Assembly: GCA_002189035.1 (NCBI GenBank)
Contig: NEEC01000009.1
Coordinates: 620,001 to 684,000 of the forward strand
Direction of reading: 5' to 3'
Length of the DNA stretch: 64,000 nt
Source of the DNA: Utricularia gibba
Lineage: Eukaryota > Streptophyta > Magnoliopsida > Lamiales > Lentibulariaceae
Below are positions 35,380-50,839 of this stretch, piece by piece. The notes under the pieces were generated by a model. It saw only the letters and a program-made list of their open reading frames with translations. It was not told the DNA's origin and did no database searches. Positions within the stretch are counted from its first letter, which is position 1. Each line of letters begins with the position of its first letter. The position numbers and the translations under genes were made by a program.

Positions 35380-37994
35380 GGCGCAGATTGGTGTGCCACA
35401 GACACGAGACAAGTGTAACCACAGAAAAAGAAAGCCTTGCTGGTGGTTGTAAATGCAAGACGGGTATACCAAACTACACACACCACGCTTCTCTATTTCC
35501 TTCCCTTTTCTTGCCACACACTTCTCCACTTAAAGCCCTCATCCCCATTCCCCCCCATTCAAGTAAACCATAACCGGGGTGGGCGCAAGGTCGAATCTTT
35601 TTCAGAACTTTAAAAGGGAAAGCTCTTGTGGAAGCCCAGGCGACTCCAGTGGTTTCCATTAACACCCCACTGCTGCGCGATAGATTAGTGAAGGGAGGCT
35701 ATGGTCCAATTATCTTCATTTTAAGTGGTCCGCGTGTTTTCTTTACTTACCATTTAATACCCACACATGGCTTGCTTCCATAATTACACTAGCTTTCAGC
35801 AGTAGCTCGCGATTATGCCGTCACTGTCGCTCACCCTCCTCGATGCCGACTCACTGCTCAGCGCTTAATACCATTCACCCATGGGGTTATTCGACGCTTG
35901 ATTCAGCAACAGCCTTCTAAATCACTCACTACATGTTTAATGCAGTTGGGTATTTTCGTAGAACAAGTGTCAGTTCAGTTCAGGTGTATCAGTCCGTACG
36001 GACAAAGGGACAGAAGCACCCGTGCTGGTTGCTGATCTTGGGGAAGTATACATTTGGCTGGGGGGTGCCTGTGTTTGTCTCTATTGACCTCTGTGGCGCT
36101 TGCAGTCAGTTCACTTCATGCACGAGAACTATCTGCAGGATCAAGTGAAGGTCAAAACATAATCAACCAGAAGGCTATCTGATAAGTTGCGTCTCCATAA
36201 GAACGTAGGCTTGAATTCTGATCAAGCAGATCTTGGTTCCTGCTAACATAACACCAAGATCCAAGCATCATCTATTACATTCCTAGAACTTGGTTCTTAA
36301 ATCAGTCATGGCATTGTATTAAAAATTCTTCTATTGAAATTAGGGAACTGATAGGATCGAACGATCACGTATAAAATTTAGGTGCACAATAAATGTAAAT
36401 CACATTACAAAAAATTATATATAATTAATTATTAATAATTTATAATTTTTTATATAATTGACTAGTTTACTTTAAAATTTTAATATGAGATTATTTTGTT
36501 CTAACCCACATTCTCAAATCCAACTTAATTCGATTAAAACTTGTTTTTTTAGTGATTGTAGGTGTATGATTATAAGTTGATCTGATTAGTCGATCAAGCT
36601 TAACGCATATTTTAGAATTCAAATTAATACGAAACACATCTTGGTTATCCAAGATAAATACTTGGATATCATATTTAAATTAAGTATTTGATGTACTCGG
36701 TAAAGCACAAGTGAAGTTAATGTATACAAAAAATATATATTATATTAAAATAATTAAATTCAATTGATTATTAATTATTTGTAATTTTGTATATAATTGA
36801 CTATTTTAATTTCAAATCTAAATGTAATATTATGTGTTGTAAATTTATATTTACTTCACTAGTTGGTAAAATGGTCGTAGCCATGATGATGCAGTAGCTA
36901 TCGGTTGACGATTCCAAAAGTTGGGGTTCGCATTCTTTTGGTCTTGTTCATTTTGTCTTTAGAAGAGGGAGGAATGCTTCTTCTGTTGCTGGCCGCTGGC
37001 CGGCCAATAAAACAAACCACCTTTCGGACCGCCCGGGGACCCACGCCGCCAAAAGTTGTGATAGTGGCCGGCCCGACCCGTAGCCGCGTAGTGGGCCCCA
37101 CACCATTCCCATCCAATACACGTAATTCGAATAGGTGGCATCCTATTTTATATCCCTAACCCTTGTTTAAGATTTGGATTTTTTAAAAAATCTATTTTAC
37201 TATTAATATTTCACTTTGATATCATTAACGGCCACTAATAGCATCGAATTTTCATGATTTTACCTTTTTTTTAATTCCAATAAAAAGAATTCAAATAAAA
37301 TTAAAATGATTCATGTATTTCATTGTACTTACTCCCTATCATGTATCTTTAATTCATGTAAACATCAATTTTTAAATGTTTTTTCCAGACACCCATGATG
37401 ACTTTTGTGAATATCTAAAAAATATAAATCATTTTTGGAAACACATTTCTATATTTACATGAATCATTTTGGGTACGTGTAAAATATATATTATTTTTAA
37501 TATTTTGTAACATGTAGTGTAATTTTTTTATATTTTTATTTCTCAATATTAACCAGTAAACCATTATCAATGATTTTGAAATATTTTTATTATTATTTTA
37601 AATGTAATCAATATCTATTTTTTTTAAAAAAAATAATTTCTTAATCAATGAATTCAAACCGTCCATTCATTAGATTCAAAAGAAGTTGGAACTATGGTTT
37701 CTTGATTTATAAAATAACGAATCAATCTTAAACTGCATGGCTTTTAAATCAGAATCGGAATTGAAATAGGGTTTGAGTTCAAACAGGTCACAACATTAGA
37801 GTCCAATTTTTAAAAAAATAGACGGAAAATAAAAAAGACAGTTCACGCTTCATGCAACTACTTCTAAAAACGTTTATACGAATATAGAAATAATTACAGA
37901 ATACATTCCTTTTTCTTCCTTCCGTAGTTGAAAACAGCGGAGCAGCAGAGACGGGTGGGCCCACTTTTGATGGCGTTTCCCCTTTTTACCCTTA
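35380..37994. other. Intergenic region, no gene seen
   Basis: The first few hundred bases are the leader and promoter of the minus-strand gene ending at 34552. Around 36420-36490 and 36755-36825 are two diverged copies of an AT-rich block (both containing atataattgact). A GC-rich patch at about 36985-37110 interrupts AT-rich sequence. Open frames at 35933-36148 and 36905-37159 show no family resemblance. The last part is the 3' flank of the subtilase. Confidence 0.5.
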
Positions 37995-40292
37995 CTAGCT
38001 CCAAGTGATTGCCACGGGGCTCCCGACGACGTGTTTCCCATCGGACCATTCGATCCTCCCGAACTGATTGGTGTTTGAGGGCATAGGCGCTGCGGTGAAC
38101 GTCACCGTATACGATTGCTTCTCGCCGCTATCAGCGAATGTCAAGGAAGACGGATTGACGGAGATTTTGACCGCCGAGGAGGGGGAAGTTGTGGAGACCT
38201 TGTACGTGCCTGGTGGCCCCACGTTCGTCAACATTCGCGTGTATTTCGCCACAACGGGCGCGGATCCACCTTCGCTGACGCCGGGATGACTCACCGGAGA
38301 TTCCAGCGCCACCGCGAATGAAGGGTAATTCAGGTCGTTCACGCTGTAGGTTTTGGTCTTGTCGCAGACGAAAGCCCGTCGCGCCACGCTGTTGATCTGC
38401 TCGGCGGTGTAATTCAAGGCGCACAAGAAGTTCAGGTAATCTTGGGGCTCGATGTCGTAGACGAGCCCGGGATTGAGTGCCGATACGGGTTCCACGTGTC
38501 CGGATCCATAATCGAACGGCGTCGCGGCTTTTCTCGTGGAGAGATCTTGGATGGGTTCGCCGTTTTTGTACGCCGTGTAGGCGGTGGTCATCAGCGCAGA
38601 GCGAATCGCGGCGGGGCTCCAGTTAGGGTGAATTGATTTGATAAGAGCCGCCAGACCGCTGACGTGAGGGCACGACATCGATGTGCCGGAAATGATGTTG
38701 AAATCCACTCGCCGCCCATCGTCCGCCAATCCGGTGGGACCCACTTTGCGGGACCATGCGGCTAGGATGTTGACGCCTGGTGCGATGAGATCGGGTTTCA
38801 GTACGCCGGGAGCGATGGAGCTGGGTCCTCTGGAGCTGAAGGAAGCCACCACCGGCGACGGCTGAATCCCAACTTTTGTGCCTTCGAAAAAGATCGTGGC
38901 CGTTGGATTCGGTTCTGTGAAGAGGTAGCTTTTGATCTGTTGGCCGACTGTTTCTCCGACCGCCGCGGCGGGGAGCAAGTGAGCATCGGCAACGAGCTCG
39001 TCTCCGTTCGCAGCGGTATTGGATAAAACCATGCCGGCGCCGCCGGCTGCTTTCACGACGGCGCCCTTTTGAACTCTGGGACTCACGCCACGATCACATA
39101 ACACGATCTTACCCTTAACCTTTTCAGGAATCAGAGACCCCGCCATACAAAGATTACCGCTGCTGACGTTGCTGACGTTTCCGGCGTAGACAACTTCAAT
39201 CATTTTTCCCAGTGAGCCACCTTTGTAAAGTGACACGCCGGAGAAATTCTTCCCGTTCCCTAGACTAATATACGCTGGGAAATCACGGTCCAGAGTTCCA
39301 GCACCAACTGTTGTTATCCACGGCGCCACGTTGGATAAACTGGAAGAACTTGGGCCAGCATTTCCGGCGGAGCAAGAGACGAGTATCCCTTTTTCCATGG
39401 CTGCGAAAGCTCCGATGGCGACGTTGTCTCTAAAAAAATCCGACGAACCGCCGCCGAGAGACAGGGAGAGAACGTTAACGTTGTCGTCTATAGCTTTATC
39501 GATGGCGGCCAGTATATCGGAGCTGAAACAGCCGCCAGCCCAACAAACTTTATATGTAGCAACTCTAGCCCGCGGAGCCATCCCCCGGGCCGTCCCTGCC
39601 GCGTACCCAAACAAGCTTGCGCTGGAAACGACCGATCCGGCGGCGGTAGAGGATGTGTGGGTTCCATGGCCGTCGCCGTCTCTCGGCGATTTCTCCTCCT
39701 TGGTCTCATCTATCGGACCCAGAGTCGCCTCGTAGCCTTTGGAGAAGAATCTGGCTCCGATCAATTTCCGGTTACAGTTCGCTTGTGTGAAATTCGAACC
39801 TACTTCACATTCCCCTCTCCAGGAGGCAGGTACAGGTCCGAATCCAGCATCATCGTAGCTGGGGCTCTCCGGCCACACACCGGTATCCAAAACGCCGACG
39901 ATCACATCAGTCCCAGATCCAGATTCCGGCAACATCGCCGCGTTTTGGTCGAGGCCCAGAAACAGAGGCGTCCTTGTAGTGTGAAGCTCGTACCTAACCT
40001 CCGGCAGAACCGACAAAACCCCCGGCACACCCTCCATCGCCCTAGCTTCCTCCGCCGTGAGGCGCGTCGCAAATCCATGTATCGCGTTGTTGTAGGCGTA
40101 CAGCGTCTCCGCCGTGTCCGACACCGACCTAAGAGACGAACCGTACCAGCCCACATGGTCCTCCGCAAAAGCCTCCGGCATCTCAGACCTCGCCATGTGA
40201 ACTATGTATGTACTCTTGTCCGCCACCGAGACACCCAAGACACACACCAACAGAAACCCCGTAATCCATTTCACAGACAAGGCTTCTTCCAT
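37995..40292 (-). CDS. Subtilisin-like serine protease, SBT1 group (SBT1.7/ARA12-like)
   Basis: Intronless gene of 765 residues encoding a secreted cell-wall protease. Order of parts: signal peptide (about residues 1-24), inhibitor I9 propeptide (about 28-104), maturation near HTTRTP, peptidase S8 domain with the protease-associated insert, and a C-terminal Fn3-like domain. The catalytic set is complete: Asp136 in VGVLDTGVWPES, His209 in DGHGTHTSS, oxyanion Asn311 in SAGNAGP and Ser538 in GTSMSCPHVSG. N-glycosylation sites are present (for example NFT, NVS). The lack of introns is usual for SBT1 genes. Arabidopsis SBT1.7 acts on seed-coat mucilage and wall proteins; the substrate here is unknown. 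The long antisense frames (for example 39657-40358, plus) arise from its GC-rich third positions and are not genes. Confidence 0.95.
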   Translation of the reverse strand: MEEALSVKWITGFLLVCVLGVSVADKSTYIVHMARSEMPEAFAEDHVGWYGSSLRSVSDTAETLYAYNNAIHGFATRLTAEEARAMEGVPGVLSVLPEVRYELHTTRTPLFLGLDQNAAMLPESGSGTDVIVGVLDTGVWPESPSYDDAGFGPVPASWRGECEVGSNFTQANCNRKLIGARFFSKGYEATLGPIDETKEEKSPRDGDGHGTHTSSTAAGSVVSSASLFGYAAGTARGMAPRARVATYKVCWAGGCFSSDILAAIDKAIDDNVNVLSLSLGGGSSDFFRDNVAIGAFAAMEKGILVSCSAGNAGPSSSSLSNVAPWITTVGAGTLDRDFPAYISLGNGKNFSGVSLYKGGSLGKMIEVVYAGNVSNVSSGNLCMAGSLIPEKVKGKIVLCDRGVSPRVQKGAVVKAAGGAGMVLSNTAANGDELVADAHLLPAAAVGETVGQQIKSYLFTEPNPTATIFFEGTKVGIQPSPVVASFSSRGPSSIAPGVLKPDLIAPGVNILAAWSRKVGPTGLADDGRRVDFNIISGTSMSCPHVSGLAALIKSIHPNWSPAAIRSALMTTAYTAYKNGEPIQDLSTRKAATPFDYGSGHVEPVSALNPGLVYDIEPQDYLNFLCALNYTAEQINSVARRAFVCDKTKTYSVNDLNYPSFAVALESPVSHPGVSEGGSAPVVAKYTRMLTNVGPPGTYKVSTTSPSSAVKISVNPSSLTFADSGEKQSYTVTFTAAPMPSNTNQFGRIEWSDGKHVVGSPVAITWS

Positions 40293-42873
40293 TTTTTTCT
40301 CAGGGTGGAGTCGTGGGCAGTAGTGCCACTGGTCTATATAGGAGGGCAGCGCTGTTGAAGTGGGGACGGTGGTTCTGCCTCATCGCCATAACACCGAAAA
40401 CTAAAATATTAAAAGCAAAAGTGGGAATCATGGTGGTTCCCATCTTCAACCTCCCTCGCCAGCCGCCCCCCCCCCGGTCCATTTCTGCCAGCGGCTCACG
40501 CAACTCCATTACCAAGCTCTATTCCCTTCACCTTGCTCATGCGTGTCCGATAAGTGATCACCAATATCTTAAAAATTTCGGTTTTTGGATAATACACGAC
40601 ACAGCAGCCGAGCTACAAGACAAGGTGAGCCTCAATCGAGACCCCATTGGACCGCACAGGGTTCGGGCAGAGAGTCCTGTCCGAGAGTCGTCGACTCCCA
40701 ACACAATGAGGGTTATCAGTAAGCATTTTGAACGCACGTGATCATCTTTCTGGCAGCGGAGACGCCAGCAGGAGGAGGATCCATGGCGTTTGTGGCATGG
40801 AGTTACTGACAGCTACAGACACGTCCAAAGGATGGGCAACCAGGGAATGGGATATTTTTGAGGGTTCTATTCAACCTACAACCCTTCGGAGAAAAAAAAC
40901 AAAGGAAAAAAAATAGCATAAAGAATCTGCCGGAGTTAATAGATGGCGTTGGGGCGTCGCTCACCGGGTGTCCCAATTTCCGATCATGATCCGCCACCTA
41001 ACAACCTTGATTAGGAGTCTTCACTCACCCAGAATAATAAAACAACGAACCTAATCGACACCTAATGTTTCCAATTATTTGGACTAAAACAGGGCCTTGG
41101 TTGCTACCAGCCTGTTTAACTTGTAGTCTTTTTTTAATACACAACAGATCTGTTCTGTATTTTGAATATGTGATTTAAATTATGTAAAATAAAATTAATT
41201 TATTATCATTAATTTGATATCATAAAATTATTTTATAAAATTTACTTTATGAAATTATAGTATAATTTAGTATTATGATATTATAAATATATTTTTAGTT
41301 AGTTATTTATTTATTTAAATACTAAAATAAAAGTTTTAATAATTTATGAATTTAAGTATATAATTTAAATTTATAGTTTAATATATAGCATTTAAATATT
41401 AAAATTTAAAAATTAAACATAATCATTTCAAAAAAAATTGTGTCTCCAGAATAGGCCCAATATGTTCAAATTTGAAAATTCCAAGTTCAAACATCCTTCT
41501 GTGATTCGGATACTTGTAAATTCATGACTGTGGGTAGGGCCATGTCATATCGTATTATAGTAGTTTGCTATAAAGAATTATTATGCGGATGGAATAATTG
41601 CGTCAAATTTCGTACACACACAGTATAATTGATTCTCATACTATTATTATTATTTTTATATTATTTTAAAATTCAGTAAAATAAATCATCATTATTTGGT
41701 TTTACTATTTACTTTAAATAATAAATTTTATTTTTATAATGAAATCTTAATTTTTACTCCAAATTTTGTCCTTGATCATCGTTACGCTACCGCCAACCAT
41801 GAAATTGGTGGTAAAATTAGGATTTAGTTATGAGAATCAATTTTATAATTTTGAATTATAGAAGTAAGGTATGATTTCAATTTAATTTGGAATCTAATTT
41901 TGACATCAGTGAAAATTAAATATATTTGATTTTGAAATAATGAGAATCAATTAAGCTTGATAGTCAAATAGTAAATATCTACGAATTAAAAAAATATTAG
42001 AAATTAAGTTTATCCGATATATCAAATGTTCAAAATTAAACAATAAAAATCAATTATATTAATGAAAACTAAACATGTTATTTTAATATTAAAAACTAAG
42101 TGTGTAGTTTTGTCAAAAAAGAAAAGATTTTGGTATTGAAGTGAGATTATTATCGCTAGAAACAAAATGGATAATTTATGCTTTTGGTAAAGTAATGACT
42201 GATTAATTTTATTATTAAATACGAAAGATTTCTAAATATATTTTTCATTTTTAATAAATGATAAATCAACTTTTATTTATTAAAATCAGTTATTGCAAAA
42301 TATTCTTTGATGAACAAAGACAAATATAACCTTGGTTACGTTTGGAATTATGATGGGATACTGTGCATTAATGTATTAACGATCTTTTCCACCAGGTTTT
42401 TTTCTTTTTTTTTTTTTTGGCGACAGAACTCCCGGTCAGGTGGCGGGTGTGGATCCGGACCGGGTCGACCAGTTTGTGACCCGGGCATCATGTGACTAAA
42501 TAATGTGGATTTAATAGCGATGTAAACAAATACTTGTGCTGTCGTTGTGGGTTCCTCGGTAGGTCAGAGCAGAGCCTGAAGATTTGGTTGCATTCATCCA
42601 CTGCTGTAGGATTCAGTTGCAGTTATCTTGAGTTGGGTTTGCAGCTACTTATATTTATGGCCATGCCCAGATCATGCACTGTGTTCTGCAGTTGAAACAT
42701 TCCTCTGTTGCTACCTTTAAACTGAAAGAACGCAATTGAATGTCACATTGTTACGCCTAAAATCAAGCTGGGTAAGCTTAAACGACGGTGGGAGAATCTC
42801 CCCAGCGGCGCCGGCGGTTTTTCCTTCGGGGTAAAGGATTAAAAATCGCAGCTTTTGAGGGTGTAAGCGCAAC
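40293..42873. other. Intergenic region: subtilase promoter, AT-rich spacer, P4H leader
   Basis: Balanced sequence near 40300-41100 (subtilase promoter side), then about 1.3 kb of very AT-rich DNA (41100-42400), then a GC-rich patch after a T-run at about 42403-42418, and the leader of the prolyl 4-hydroxylase. The 142-codon frame at 40313-40741 has no family resemblance. Confidence 0.5.
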
Positions 42874-44336
42874 ATGAAGATGAAAGGGGGTACATTTGGC
42901 GGGGGAAATCGGAAAAGTTTAGGGTTGCGATCTGTCTTCTTGCTCTGTCTCTTCTTCTTCTTCTTGGTCGCTGGTTTTCTTGGTTTGTCGCTTTTTAACC
43001 AGCAGGTTACCTCGCCTTTTTTTTTTGTTCCTATTTACTTTTCACCGTGGATAAAAGTTGATCTTTGTAGTGATTTCCCATTTGTAGGAGATGCAGGGTG
43101 ATGTGTTGCCGCGGAGGCATGGGAAGGTTCAAGTGAAGAACGCTACGTTTATTGCTCAGCCCCATGGAGTCACCGGTGAAGACTCTCTGCAAATAATCCC
43201 TTTTCAGGTGCTTGTTTCATACTGCATCGGCTGCTAGCTCGACTGCAGGTTCTGCTGGAGTTCGAAACCCATTCATGATACTGTGTTGTAGATACTCAGC
43301 TGGAAACCCCGGGCGTTATATTTCCCCAATTTTGCGACTGCAGACCAATGCCAGAGTATCATAGAAATGGCTGGGAGTAAGCTGAGACCATCAGCATTAG
43401 CTCTGCGCAAGGGAGAGACTGTGGAAAGTACCAAGGGAATCCGGACAAGGTGATTGATTGATCATTTCTGGAATTCCCAGTTAATTTCCTCCACTTAACT
43501 GCTGTAATCTCTTTCTTGTCTACTAGTTCTGGTATGTTCATCAGTTCATCTGAGGATAAAACTGGCATCTTGGCTGATATTGAGGCTAAAATTGCTAGAG
43601 CTTCAATGATCCCAAGGTCTCATGGTGAGGTTGGTATTGTAATAATGCTACTCCTTCCAAGATTATACATCTCTGTATGGTTTTGACTTAGAGTCTATCC
43701 ATCTGTGATTCAGTCCTTCAATATCCTGCGCTATCGAGTTGGGCAGCGATATCATTGCCACTATGATGCGTTCCGCCCGGTTGAATACGGTTCGCAGAAG
43801 AGCCAAAGGGTATGAGCTGCAGCAACCATTTGGTTCCTTTAACGCAGTTTTGGCTTCGTTTGAGTAGCTGATCTGCTTTTGTCTCAACTTGTCAGCTCGC
43901 GTCCTTCCTCCTCTATCTATCAGATGTTGAGGAAGGTGGGGAAACTGTGTTCCCCTTTGAGGTTGAGTTACTCACACCGAACTTCTTCATCATCTAGTCA
44001 AATTGCAGCATCTCCCAACTGCAGCCTGAGTAATGTTTCTTTTGGACAGAATGGGCGGAATATGGACGGTAACTATGATTTCGAGCAGTGCATCGGCCTC
44101 AAGGTAAAGCCGCAGAGGGGAGATGGGCTGCTGTTCTATTCATTGTTCTCCAATGGCACGATAGACCCGGTAAGCAGTGATCACCCCCTTCCACCTTCTT
44201 TCAGTTTACTTGTGCGTAGTCTGTTTTGAACATAATGCTTTTGCAGACGTCTCTTCATGGGAGCTGCCCAGTGATTAAGGGTGAGAAATGGGTTGCAACA
44301 AAATGGATCAGGGACAGAGAATACAAGGATCGCTGA
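42874..44336 (+). CDS. Prolyl 4-hydroxylase (plant P4H, 2-oxoglutarate/Fe(II) dioxygenase)
   Basis: Hydroxylates proline in cell-wall hydroxyproline-rich proteins in the ER/Golgi. Eight exons join in frame (42874-43005, 43088-43207, 43292-43449, 43527-43629, 43714-43809, 43896-43961, 44050-44169, 44247-44336), giving 294 residues. A type II membrane anchor lies at about residues 18-38. The iron and cosubstrate ligands are complete: His187 and Asp189 in RYHCHYDAF, His269 in SLHGSCPV and Lys279 in KGEKWVATKW. Other family blocks are LSWKPRALYFPNF, SGMFISSSEDKTG, LLYLSDVEEGGETVFPFE and CIGLKVKPQRGDGLLFYSL. Most splice sites are canonical. Its stop is 300 bases from that of the convergent CK2 alpha gene. 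Confidence 0.93.
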
Positions 44337-44343
44337 CTGATAG

Positions 44344-44365
44344 TTTTTTTTTTTTTTTTTTTTTT
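44344..44365. repeat. Poly-T tract (22 T)
   Basis: Uninterrupted run of 22 T just after the P4H stop codon; on the minus strand it is a poly-A run downstream of CK2 alpha. Such runs are prone to length errors in sequencing. Confidence 0.9.
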
Positions 44366-44600
44366 GATATTTTTGCTACAACATCACAAGTTTTGCAGCG
44401 GATAGAAATCTGTTGATCATAAGATTTCATGGTCATTTGTAAAAGCAATTCAAGTGCCAGAAAACCAGCTTGAACAACATTAAGAGTAATAGAGCGTGCA
44501 GATACAGAGGGAAAGGAGAGCAACCTGTGAATGTAGTTCAAGTTTCCAGTCACACACAACACTGATCTTAGAAAATACTCTGCTCCCCAATAAACCCTCA

Positions 44601-47151
<2,551 letters not shown>

Positions 47152-48818
47152 CCCCTTGCTGCAGATCTCGGCGTCGACGCTGTTATTTATAGCACGAAAG
47201 GACGTTGTCGGCAACCGGCGGCGCACCGGCGCATCCAAGGCGAAAAGGGCACAGGCTAACGAGGTAAGGAGTAATAGCGTGGTACGATGCGCCAGCAGGC
47301 CACTCCACTAGATATTCCCAGAACAGTAATAGTAAGATTACAAAATTGGTGGAGAACTAAATATCTACGCAGCCAAATCCTCCCTATCCAAGCCAGGCAA
47401 CCGACACTTCGTTGCCCATAAAAAGCTCAAAATCCAAATTCCCTCATCTTTCTACAGCATCCCAGATCAAAATCGCAAAGCTTGGGTTCCAGATTTCAGA
47501 TCACTCGAAAAGAACCCTAAAAATAGGATTGTTCCATTTTCACTCTAAAAGAAAAATTTTCAAAAATGGGAAAAGTATTTGGAATATCTACAAAATTGAG
47601 TAGCTCTTGTTCTCTTGCTACGTACTAATCTGAAAGTACCCATCTTTTAATCTTTGTTTGCCTGGTGACAAATGAAATGAAAAGGCAGAGTCTTTTTACG
47701 TGATTAGAACAAAGTTTGGAGGAAAGTTCAAAATTTTACAGTGCGATGCAATCATGCAAAATCAGTCGTCGCGCTCGGGCTATCATCTGGGTTTAGGTTC
47801 ACTGACCGTGGCTTGGGCTTCTAAGATACAATGCATGAAGATGATCGATTCTTCAAGTCATTTGGTTTTCGGTGGATCCATCACTGTTTCCAAAAGTGGA
47901 GCAATCCAAGAGCAGGCGTGGCCGGGGGACCCTTTCCCATTTATGAGTCAAATTCAATTGCTCCTCACCCCAGCCAACAACCATATTCCTCATCTTCTGA
48001 TAATGGGGCTTCGCTTGTTGAGGACCCATCTGCAACGCGCTTGTGTTTTGCCAGTTGCCACTGCCAACTCTCCCTATCCTTACTTGATAATAGGAGGACC
48101 ACGAATCATGCTTCTCTTGTCTTTACTTTTGTCACTGTTGTCTGTAGGTGATGGCAAGTCGGTACGTGGATCCTCATTTTTTTTCTGTATTTTACTTGTG
48201 GGCATCCATTACATTCAAATAATTCAAAAGCTATTCCAGCAGGCAATCATTGGAGGGGGTAAAGTACTGTAATGGCATTGTATTGTGTTAAACTAGCTGC
48301 AACCGATTCATTGTCCAGGGATGTTGCTAATTAATGTCTAGCTTTTTTGGTGTGCTTGTGTTCCCCAATCCCTTTCCGGTGATCATTAAATTAGTTCATG
48401 CATGTGGAAACCGCTTACTGGGATACCATTGAATCTCAATGTAAGCACCGCCCTCTTGGGAGTGCACATTACAATTATTAACTTGTATGATTTCTCTAAT
48501 ATGCGTTGCATTGACATTTGTTTTATGCCTGTGACTTGGTTCACGTGGATTCTTTGGATTAGTCACTCTCATGTGCCCCACGGGTATGGCAAGCTCTAGG
48601 ATATGGTTTCCTGAATTATAAGACAGCAAATTAGAGGCTTTTTCGATGGTAAAGCTGGTTTCAGGGCATGGCTTATGGTAACTGTTCGTGATCATCCATC
48701 AGGTTAACATTTTTCACCTGCTGAGATAAGCTGCTAATGGACTCAGGGCCTTTTAAAATGAGGGAGAAGATGGAGCACCTTGAGCAGAACACAGATACTG
48801 CTATAAAGTATTGCAAAA
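47152..48818. promoter_or_regulatory. Divergent promoter region between CK2 alpha and the NPH3-type gene
   Basis: About 1.7 kb containing the CK2 alpha leader and promoter (minus) and the leader of the NPH3/RPT2-type gene (plus). A 190-codon frame at 47700-48272 shows no family resemblance and lacks coding character. The part near 48700-48818 is probably transcribed leader. Confidence 0.45.
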
Positions 48819-50839
48819 ATGTCCACCAAGGAGGAGTTTCTTTCAATCTCAATGAAGAGAGCTGGAGAATGGTTTGCTCTATCTTCTTATTGTCTTAATA
48901 CGTAAAAGCAGTAAGATGAAGGATTCCAGGTATTGATTCTGAGTTTGACAGGATATTATCTGTGGAGACACCCACTGACATGATGATCCATGTGGGAGAA
49001 ACTTCCTTTTCTCTGCATAAGGTACAAATATTTTTTGCAGAGCTTTAACTGCCACTTAGATTTCTTGGTTCCTTTGCTTCCTTCTCACTTTGCAAAATGC
49101 ACCTTTGAAACGTTGCAACAGTTCCCTATAATCTCGAAATGCGGATACATAAGGAAACTCATAGCTGGAGCCGATGAAGATGATCCTTTTACAATAGAAA
49201 TCTTTGAACTTCCTGGTGGAGCAGAGGGATTTGATTATGCAGCGAAGTTCTGCTATGGCATAGACTTTGAGATGAACAAAGAAAACATTGCTGTACTTCG
49301 ATGCGTGGCTGAGTTTCTTGAAATGACGGAGGAATATGCCGTTGGAAACATGGTTTCTACAACTGAAAACTACATATCTGGAGAGGCACTTCAAAACCTT
49401 TCTGGGGCAATCAGTATTTTGCATTCTTGTGAAAACATTCTTCTCTCAGCAGAGAAAGTTAAGCTGGTATCCCGTTGCATCGACACAATCGCCTTCTTCA
49501 CCTGCAGAGATATCATATTAACAGCACCAATGAAGGTGGATGTTGATCAAGAAGGTTACTGGTGGGCTGAATCTTTAAGCATTCTTAGATTTGATCTCTT
49601 CCAGCGAGTCCTCATTGCAATGATCTGCAGAGGATTCACGGAGCTAGCTCTCAGTCCAGTTCTAATACCGTTTGCCAAGAAGTTCATCGGAGGACTGGTA
49701 AGGTTTCTAAACATAAAGAAGAAGAAAGACACGACCGCTCATCGCACCTTTATTTGTTTTTTTCATTAGGAGATATATGGGAAGGTGAGAAAGAGGATGG
49801 AGCCTAGAGAAGAGCAAGAGAAAAGGCTCATTTTGGAAGCCATAGTTAGTTTCCTTGCAAGGGAGAAAAACACATTCCCAGTTAGTTTTCTCTCCTTGCT
49901 CCTCAAGGCAGCAATGTATCTAGATACAACTGTCTCTTGTCGGCTTTGCTTGGAGAAGAGAATAGCCTTGCAACTCGAGAAGGCCGTGCTGGATGATCTT
50001 ATGATTCCTTCATACCCTTCAGATAGCAGCACGCTGTTTGATACCGAAACAGTGAAGAGAATCATCACTAACTACAAGAACTGTGAAAATGAAAACTACG
50101 AAAGAGTCACTGTACTGATGGAGGAGTACCTCTCTGAGATATCCCCTGACCCCAACTTGTCTGTTTCAGAGTTCATCGCTCTTTCGCAGCTTATCCCTCA
50201 AGAGTGGAGATCCATCGATGATGGAATCTATAAGGCCGTCGACATTTACTTGGAGGTTATAAAACATTTCCTCAGATTCAAAGCATTTCTGTGTTGAAGT
50301 TCATAACTTTTGTGTTTCATTTGCAAAATGTGCATCCACAGGCTCATCCAGCTTTAAGTGACATGGAAAGAAAAAAGCTCTGCAGTGTTGTGGACATCCA
50401 GAAGCTCTCACTTGAGGCCTGCTCACGCGCAGCACAGAACACTAGCCTCCCACTTCAGATCATCGTTCAACTACTCAACTACGAGCAGCAGCATCTCAAA
50501 GATCGCTGCTCTGCTCAACTCCATGAGCCAGCTGGGAGAAGCCCGTGTTCAAGTGACAGGGGCGTGTACCTGAGAAGGGAAAACAATGAACAGAAAACGA
50601 AGCTAATGAACATAAAAACAAAAGTTAGTGACACGGATAAAATGTCGGTTTCGAGCATCTCCTCATCCATCACTAGCGTTGGCACTGCAGGGAAACCTCC
50701 AATTCAGAAGAAGCCTTTCATCAGTCCTCTGCCGATAAAGCTCTTCCCGCTCCTCCGGGCAGGGGCAGACGCCGCTCGGAAGCCGCACGTTAAGGGTAAG
50801 ACTACATTCACCAAAAGTAGGCGCCACTCCACGTCATGA
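48819..50839 (+). CDS. BTB/POZ-NPH3 (NRL family) protein
   Basis: NRL proteins act as substrate adaptors or scaffolds, several in blue-light and auxin signalling at the plasma membrane. Five exons join in frame: 48819-48871, 48952-49021, 49122-49697, 49770-50255 and 50342-50839, giving 560 residues. The start MSTKEEFLSISMKRAGEW was chosen because only this frame joins exon 2 (ILSVETPTDMMIHVGETSFS) without a stop. The BTB fold is at about 20-120 (LHKFPIISKCGYIRKL, FCYGIDFEMNKENIAVLRC), and the NPH3 domain follows with WWAESLSILRFDLFQRVL, YLDTTVSCRLCLEKRIALQL and DDGIYKAVDIYLEAHPALSD. The Ser-rich C-terminus ends SRRHSTS-stop, resembling the third-from-last Ser 14-3-3 site of NPH3. Which family member it matches was not settled. 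Confidence 0.9.

Noticed and set aside
39657-40358. 233-codon plus-strand frame
   Set aside because: Lies antisense to the subtilase; explained by its GC-rich third codon positions, and has no family motif.
47700-48272. 190-codon plus-strand frame
   Set aside because: No recognised motif, mixed composition, overlapping frames of similar length; lies in the promoter region of two real genes.
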